This document shows, one piece after another, positions 58,290 through 64,000 of a stretch of 64,000 nt of DNA. Numbering within the stretch: the first letter of the stretch is position 1; every line of letters begins with the position of its first letter. Made by a program: the position numbers and the translations under genes. The stretch is from contig OX104127.1 in NCBI GenBank assembly GCA_944470555.2, positions 113,488,741 through 113,552,740 of the forward strand. The letters run 5' to 3'. The notes beneath the pieces are model-generated. The model saw only the letters and a program-made list of their open reading frames with translations, made no database searches and was not told the origin of the DNA. This stretch comes from Heterobilharzia americana (taxonomy: Eukaryota; Platyhelminthes; Trematoda; Strigeidida; Schistosomatidae).

Positions 58290-61200
58290 TGAGACCTCAT
58301 TTTAAGTTATAACGAAACACATGCAATGACCATGGTGACCGTTGACCCATTTCTTTGTAATGCATACTTAATATTGTGCTGAAGAAAACAATTCATTTAA
58401 AAATTGTCGGAAATGAAAGAGACCACGATTATTGCTTGATGGTTTGCTTCTACCAGTTATATTTTGTTGACTTTCAGAATTATTGCTCGAAGAATCAACA
58501 ACTGACATCACGTCATTTCATGGTTGAACTACTTCAAAATTGTTTGCTAAGTAGCTGGAAATAACTCAAATGGACAGCAGGAAGCCAAATAAACGATTAT
58601 TTAGAATCAGGTTAAGAAAACCGGTAAACTTCATATGAACTAAAATATCTGCCAAAAAAAATACGGCACTCTTGAAAAGTTTCTCTACACCTACCTGATT
58701 TAGGAGATAAATATCGCTTGTGGCATTCAACAAACAGCTGGAAAACGACATAGCGATCACGTGCAAGAATAACTTGACTCTGAATTGTGTTGTATTTAGT
58801 TTATACTAAAGCATCTAAAACAAAAACAAATAAGGTAATGCTGTGTTTTGAATTATTAGGACTAAAAACATTCTGCAATGTTGAACAAATATTTGTTTTG
58901 AATAGAATTTTAGAACAACCTGATATAATTTGGAGAAACACTGAAAAGCTTGAAAAGTGGAAAAGCTTACTCATCATATTCTCAGGCTCCTTAAAAATGC
59001 ACCAGTCTCTACAATGCTCAGCTCAAAAGCATCAAGTCTCAGAGAGAGCTGTCAAGGAATATCATGACTAGTCAAAAGCAGAAAAAAACGTACCACGAGG
59101 TTCTAATGCATTATCAGAATCGTTATATAGTCGACGAAATGTCAACATTATTTGCTTAATAACCAAGTGATCTGGATATCATTCTCATAGATCATTCATC
59201 TAGTCAAAAAACGTGTCACCTAAAGGGGCAGGTAGTTGACGCATAATTCAACACGTAAGTATTACTGTCGCTCTGAACATTTTCCGTAGCTAAAAAGCTA
59301 GTTTTATCAATGTCAGTTAGATGAAAATCTTTTACATAGACGCAAAATAACTGCAACTGTCAAATTTAAGAACAATATTCCAGAGATCAGAAAACGTAGA
59401 ACAAGTTATCATGTACAAGTTGCGTGGATAAACTGATAAGAAACAAATGTTTCCAGAAGGAGAAAAGCCTAGTGTAACTGCTTTAACAACCGTAAAACAT
59501 TCGAAGTCACATTGTGATAAATACTCTATGGTTCTTCAGATGATATTTATAAATGAGAATGTTTGTCAGGGTGCAAAGTAGGTTACTTTTAATAACTACT
59601 ATCACTCATACTTCCGGGCAAATTGGACCAGTTGACAGTATTCAGAGGTATGCAGAAAAACCTCTAAACAAGCAGGCCTATTTCATTGCTGTTCATTAGT
59701 TTCACTTGAAATCAAAGTCTGCCTTAAAATCAACCGATTAGTTGCAAACAGTCTGTCGACTGGAAAGCATCTTGAACATTATATTAAAGTTGGACCTGCA
59801 AGTCAAATCCTCATAAAGCACAGTTTACAGTTACATGTGCTAAATACAACATTTGAATCACTATGATATACTATGCTTTATGCACTTTCAGCGTCTGCAA
59901 ATTCTGGCTATGAGTACATTTGATTTTCAGTGAAAAGAAGCTGAACAGTGTGTTTCATCAGGTTATAACCACATTCACAGTGGAATGAATATAGTTTATA
60001 TTGTTTTGCCTTGGTTAAAATTTTCAGAATAACCGGATGGTATTATGCCTTTATAACGCCTAAGAGAACCCTAGCTGGTAAGTCTCGGAAAAGCAAGTAG
60101 CACAAATTATTTAGAATTCTAGCACTTGTTAACATTGCATCCTGTTAATATGAATCTTCTTCAGTTAAAGTGAAACTATGACTCACAACATGTTTCCAAT
60201 TAAAAGTATAAACCATCCTGAAGATTATATGTTACGTTGCGAGCACAGTCCCAGGCTGAAAATCATATAGTGGTGATATCACTCCACTGTATCATTTATT
60301 TATCAAATAAATAAGCATAATATAATGTTCGACCAAAATACCCAAGTACTACCTCCATGATAAAGTTGAGATTATTATACAGTTCATATCTAAGACTTGT
60401 CTGAAGGAAATAGATTGAAATCCCACACGTGAGTTTTCAATAATTTGTCATTTGTAATAAAAATGGTTGTTTTGTAGAACAAGTCAAACCAGATATTAAT
60501 CTCTTGTTATGATTTTGTCGTATTTATGTCGTTAGTTGCTGACCCCTAGAACTAGGACTAAATATTGCCTGTAAGATTACTACAAAATTGAAAGTAAGCA
60601 ACCTATGGAAGCTTTCTAATGCATGTTGTTCACAGTGATATATATTAACCCTTAATATCATCTTGGGGAGATGGTTGGGAGGAACATTTGGAAGTAATTC
60701 ATTCAACTCCTGGGATTCCATTTTCCTTATTCATTAAATGTGAGAATAAACTGGATTTACATTGTTTATGGATAGGCTAATAATTGATATATACTGTTAT
60801 TATTTTCAGGTTAAATTTCAGTCTTATTTCAACTACCTGGCATCAAACCGATATTTCACTTAGCGATACTTTGTCAATGCACTCTATCTAAAGGGAAATG
60901 TCAATTTTTACGAATGCGATTTTCTGGGGTTTCAGAAAGAAATTTTGTACATACACCGACAGTTCACAATTGAGTGAAGGATAACCAATAGAATATATTA
61001 AAGGTATGCTTATTGTTCACATTTAAGCAAACGTCTACGAATAACCTATGTGGTAACTTAATTAGGTAAGTTTCATCCATAGGAATACTTTGTATTAATT
61101 ATATCGATGAAAACTTTGCGCATTGTGGAGAGAATCAGTTTACTAAAAATACATTTATAATGAATGTTTACGCACAGTGAAGTTACTTAAAAACTTTGTA

Positions 61201-64000
61201 TGGTTATTAAAAATCTTAAGAGAGCATCTTTACATTGCAGACAGTTGTTTGGAAATAATATAGCTCACTGAAAAACTTTTCGGCATATACTTCGCGTTCT
61301 CCATGAAAAATATTTATATATAAATAAAGCTTTCTATAAATCTCAGTTACAACTTCTTTAAATTGTCAATCATGCTTCAAATTCGTTTTCCAAATATGCT
61401 TCCGCTTAAATACATACGAAGAGAAGATTCAGTGTTTGGATAATACATATATGTATATATAAAACGACAATATGATATTCATAATTCTGGGCGAATAATA
61501 AAGTATCAACTATGAATGGTAGGTGACAGCAACTTATCTCATGTTTTTTCTCAAATGGAATCAATGAAAATCTTCATGAATTTTCATAAAAATACTTATG
61601 TAAAATACGTGATCGGACAGTTCGTAATGTGTTGCACAAATACGTTATACGGTCCAGTCAATTTACGTCTGATTGTTTTGTCGAAGTTTTTTAAAGGCGA
61701 CTAACTGTGTCGAAATAATTATTATTAATAATCGTAATGATAATAATAATAATCGGATTCTGACACATGGGTGATGACAGGCAGAATGAGTATCAGATCA
61801 TTCTGTATGACACAGTTGACAGAAAAATTAGTTTCTAACACTCGGAATTTCACAGAGGATGTTAGATAAGTAGTATATACAAGCTCTGTCACACTTAGTG
61901 CTATATGCATAAAGTGCCGTCTACTTATTTCTGATCTAGCCTTCAAGCTGACAAGTAGTACGCCGTAAATGAACAAACTCGTTATCATCTGTCTGTTCAT
62001 AGTGCTTTGCACTAGAAGAGTTATTCTGCAAAGAAAATGAGCTGTTATGAGTCAGCCATACATAAAGACTTTTGTAGTAGTTAGTGCTGTTCGGTAAACT
62101 ATCCTACACTCTAACGAATATTTTCACTGAAATTGTAACAATGCAGATATTATTTATTTCGACCAACTCTCAGATTTCATACATTTATAACTGGATGTTA
62201 AGTTTTGGTAAGAAAACATTTTGTAATACTTTATATTTGTCAAATAAAGTTAAGCATTCACGTCAGGAATAACCTGTTCACAGATAGGCCAGTATCATTC
62301 ATAATATAAGCTTCATGAGAACACAGGCCATAATCTTCATCCTTTTAGCTGTATCTACCTTAATTACATTCAAGATGATAACTGGTGAAACTGTACAGAT
62401 AGTTTTGCTAAATTAGCATTATAATGGTTTTTTGACAGGTCATCTCAAGCTTCATTCACTACTAGACATAATGATGATGTGGTAAAATTGATGTCCAGAC
62501 ATGTGGCATTTCTTCTTGGGTGATTACAGCCATGCAAATATCAACTTTTTGCTAATTATATTCGTAATTACTTTCTCATCAATTTATTCATTACTTTCTG
62601 CCTAACTATTGCATAGTAAAATATTTAGGTTATGGTTCACAGAGACAACTTAAAGAAAATCTACAATCCTTTACAGCTCATTGATATTAGTGAAGTCAGT
62701 CCTGGTAGTTGTGAGACGACTGAATTTATTCAGTGAATGCAGACCTTTACTCGTTTAACTTTACATCATACACGTAAATATGTATAAACTATGAATAAAT
62801 TACCGTTTCTTTTGTCTACTTCACAATAAAATGGTATATAATATAATTAAATATTTTTAATAAGCTAGATAAATTACTTAGGAGTATAAAGTTACTCTCA
62901 TGGTCCTATACAGCGTTAAACGTTGTATTTTTAAAGCATTTTTTTTGCTGAATTGGGAACTGTCTTCTCAGGTCCTCACAATTAAAAGTTTCTTAAAGGC
63001 GTATTGTGTTTACCCGCTCCGTTTTTATTTTCAGTGTAAACAAAGCCTAAATTTACTGGTAAGTGCATAATATTTAGTTGCCGAAACTCTCCTATTGATG
63101 AGTAAATAATTACAGCTTTGATGGATTTGTTCTTTCTGTTACACTTTCACCAATCTGTAACGTGATTTCAGTGCATCTTATAACCTCAGAAATGTATGCG
63201 ATTTCTTTGACCTTAAAATTCTTGATAGACATACTTATATGAATATTTTCAAGTGTGTTTTTTTGCTTCAAAAACACTTTTTTTCTGTTCACCTTTCTAA
63301 ATAAACATCACTAACATTCTACTACAGTATATTAATAACCAGTTACTTGAAGCTATAGAATGAAGGATTAATTTTTGTGTCAGAAATGAACTTGTGTGCA
63401 TACTTAAAAAAGTGCACGCAATCTGTAATAAGGGAGGCTGAAAGATATGCTTTATACTTATAATTGTTAATTTCCGAATTCATGAAAGCAGTCTTACATA
63501 TATCCGTTACATAACTACTATGTTCTGATGAAAATAACTACTTATGTTCAGATGAAACTTAGCCTATTTGTACAGAAAGTCAATCGAATGAGTCACTTAA
63601 TTCTCATCAGGTAAAGTTAATTCTAGGATAATTTAGACAGTTTTGACAGTATCAGCATCAGTGTAACTACTGTCTATTATGAATTTTGTGAATTCGCTGT
63701 TACGAAACACGCATCATCTTGTTGCCCGAATAGATTTTTAAACATGTATTCATTGCTATCAGAACTTAATTATTCAGGAAATCTTTTCGAATTGGATGAG
63801 AGTATCATATTTCCAGTGACATTTATCATTTTATTGCTTGTCATTCATTTAGTCTAGAGAGTCAGACAATAAGACACTATCTGACGTCACATGTGAAAAG
63901 AAATATTATTCAACATAGAAAGATGAAATAACATCAGTCCATGAGATTACTGTTTTATAACGACACAGATCTTAGTTTCGACAAATATATTATAACTTTG
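58290..64000. other. AT-rich stretch without recognised genes
   Basis: No frame exceeds 95 codons and none carries a motif. An ATT/AAT-rich patch lies at 61717-61753. Nothing further is supported up to the window end. Confidence 0.5.

Overview
The window looks like a piece of a schistosome (blood fluke) nuclear genome. This rests on three things read in the sequence and matched to known families: AT-rich DNA with many short dispersed repeats; hammerhead-ribozyme SINE/satellite units with tRNA-like promoter boxes, of the kind first described as Sm-alpha in Schistosoma; and decayed RTE-clade and Penelope-like (PLE) retroelements of the type that fill schistosome genomes. The species cannot be fixed from sequence alone.

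Only one host protein-coding gene is well supported: a large internal exon of a rhodopsin-class peptide GPCR on the minus strand (55657-57057). It encodes TM1-TM6 and the approach to TM7, with a splice acceptor on one side and a donor on the other. The remaining exons were not found. Everything else that reads as protein is retroelement debris.

Layout. 1-4750: unannotated AT-rich DNA. 4754-5145: an inverted pair of hammerhead-SINE fragments. 5150-9480: nothing recognised. 9480-13085: an RTE-clade LINE (minus) between PLE 3' ends that lie in opposite orientations. 14091-14606: the best-preserved hammerhead-SINE, folded back on its own tail and bounded by a near-perfect target-site duplication. 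15740-16700: PLE C-terminal fragment (plus). 18212-19350: chimeric and palindromic RTE fragments. 21282-22033: a 5'-truncated RTE copy with an (AAT)n tail. 28380-28830: reverse transcriptase remnant of a different LINE. 31395-38000: a PLE-rich block of at least four decayed copies, one of them split by a hammerhead-SINE. 47280-47530: a second, more Sm-alpha-like hammerhead SINE. 50235-50670: tandem hammerhead-SINE units. 55657-57057: GPCR exon. 58028-58286: a fold-back hammerhead-SINE insertion with a perfect 16-bp target-site duplication. The remainder is AT-rich intergenic or intronic DNA with microsatellites.

The most interesting theme is the hammerhead-SINE family. The best copy keeps the complete ribozyme core, but stem III is an 8-nt palindrome with no loop, which suggests cleavage as a dimer. 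At least three loci hold inverted pairs that look like single insertions, and one locus holds tandem units. A simple working model is that multimeric transcripts were integrated by LINE machinery with 5' inversion. All amino-acid comparisons here are by eye; no database search was possible.
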